Assembly: GCA_046481785.1 (NCBI GenBank)
Contig: JAWOJF010000340.1
Coordinates: forward strand, 1-23,982
DNA length: 23,982 nucleotides
Source of the DNA: JAWOJF01 sp046481785
Lineage (GTDB): Bacteria; Bacteroidota; Ignavibacteria; Ignavibacteriales; Ignavibacteriaceae
Reading direction: 5' to 3'
Shown here piece by piece: positions 23,941-23,982 of this stretch. The notes under the pieces were generated by a model. The model did not search any database. It saw only the letters and a list, made by a program, of their open reading frames with translations, and had not been told where the DNA came from. Both the position numbers and the translations under genes were made by a program. The number at the start of each line of letters is the position of its first letter. The first letter of the stretch is position 1.

Positions 23941-23982
23941 TTAACCTGCTTTAAGTTTGTTTTCCATCCATTGCCGCATTTC
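23941..23982 (-). CDS. C-terminal end of an upstream gene (partial)
   Basis: From the window edge the minus strand reads EMRQWMENKLKAG followed by a TAA stop at 23943-23941. The codons fit a protein end, the strand and spacing fit an operon with DUF362 and DUF6599, and the other frames give nothing better. Only 13 codons are inside the window, so the product cannot be named. Confidence 0.4.
   Translation of the reverse strand, partial: EMRQWMENKLKAG

Noticed and set aside
1..23982. tRNA, rRNA, CRISPR array, insertion sequence, integrase or phage genes
   Set aside because: I looked on both strands for such signatures and saw none; the window is ordinary metabolic chromosome apart from the HipA-like pair.

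Overview
The window comes from an AT-rich bacterium (roughly 37% G+C by eye). The gene set and protein styles (GluP/FucP-type sugar permease, vSGLT-type symporter, exported GH2 enzyme, DUF362/DUF6599 pair, C-GCAxxG-C-C protein, PEGA lipoprotein) suggest a Gram-negative of the Bacteroidota/Ignavibacteriota type. That placement is inferred from protein character only. Coding is dense; no gene-free stretch exceeds about 220 bases. I see no rRNA, tRNA, CRISPR array, insertion sequence or phage gene.

Layout. (1) Plus strand, 112-4729: a fused nucleotidyltransferase/GHMP sugar kinase, a LacI regulator, a GluP/FucP-family permease and a fumarylacetoacetate-hydrolase-fold enzyme, probably a sugar-acid catabolic cluster that starts before the window. 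(2) Minus strand, 4731-8192: a HipA-like kinase with its DUF3037 partner, N-acetylglucosamine-6-phosphate deacetylase, and an exported endonuclease/exonuclease/phosphatase-fold protein. (3) Plus strand, 8322-11085: a GlcD-type flavoprotein and GlcF-type iron-sulfur protein forming a 2-hydroxyacid (lactate/glycolate) dehydrogenase. (4) Minus strand, 11092-12312: class I mannose-6-phosphate isomerase. (5) Plus strand, 12466-12870: a small PEGA lipoprotein. (6) Minus strand, 12929-21473: a five-gene lactose/galactose operon read lacI, galT, lacZ, galK, sglT, with a clear tandem LacI-type operator in front of the regulator. (7) Minus strand, 21591-23982: a C-GCAxxG-C-C protein, a DUF6599 protein, a Tat-exported DUF362 protein and the last codons of another gene.

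Together the genes describe scavenging of mixed sugars. An exported beta-galactosidase releases galactose, a Na+/galactose symporter imports it, and GalK and GalT feed the Leloir pathway (no galE or galM here). NagA and ManA take in GlcNAc-6-P and mannose-6-P. The FAH enzyme may split a diketo sugar acid to pyruvate plus a hydroxyacid, which the GlcD/GlcF pair could oxidise. No new defence or mobile system is visible. The most unusual items are the nucleotidyltransferase-GHMP kinase fusion, the roughly 200-residue LamG-like insertion inside the GH2 beta-galactosidase, the HipA-like/DUF3037 pair, and the tandem operator driving the lac/gal operon. Start codons were re-examined by hand: several genes use GTG or TTG with good Shine-Dalgarno sequences, and three nominal non-ATG starts were moved to internal ATGs.
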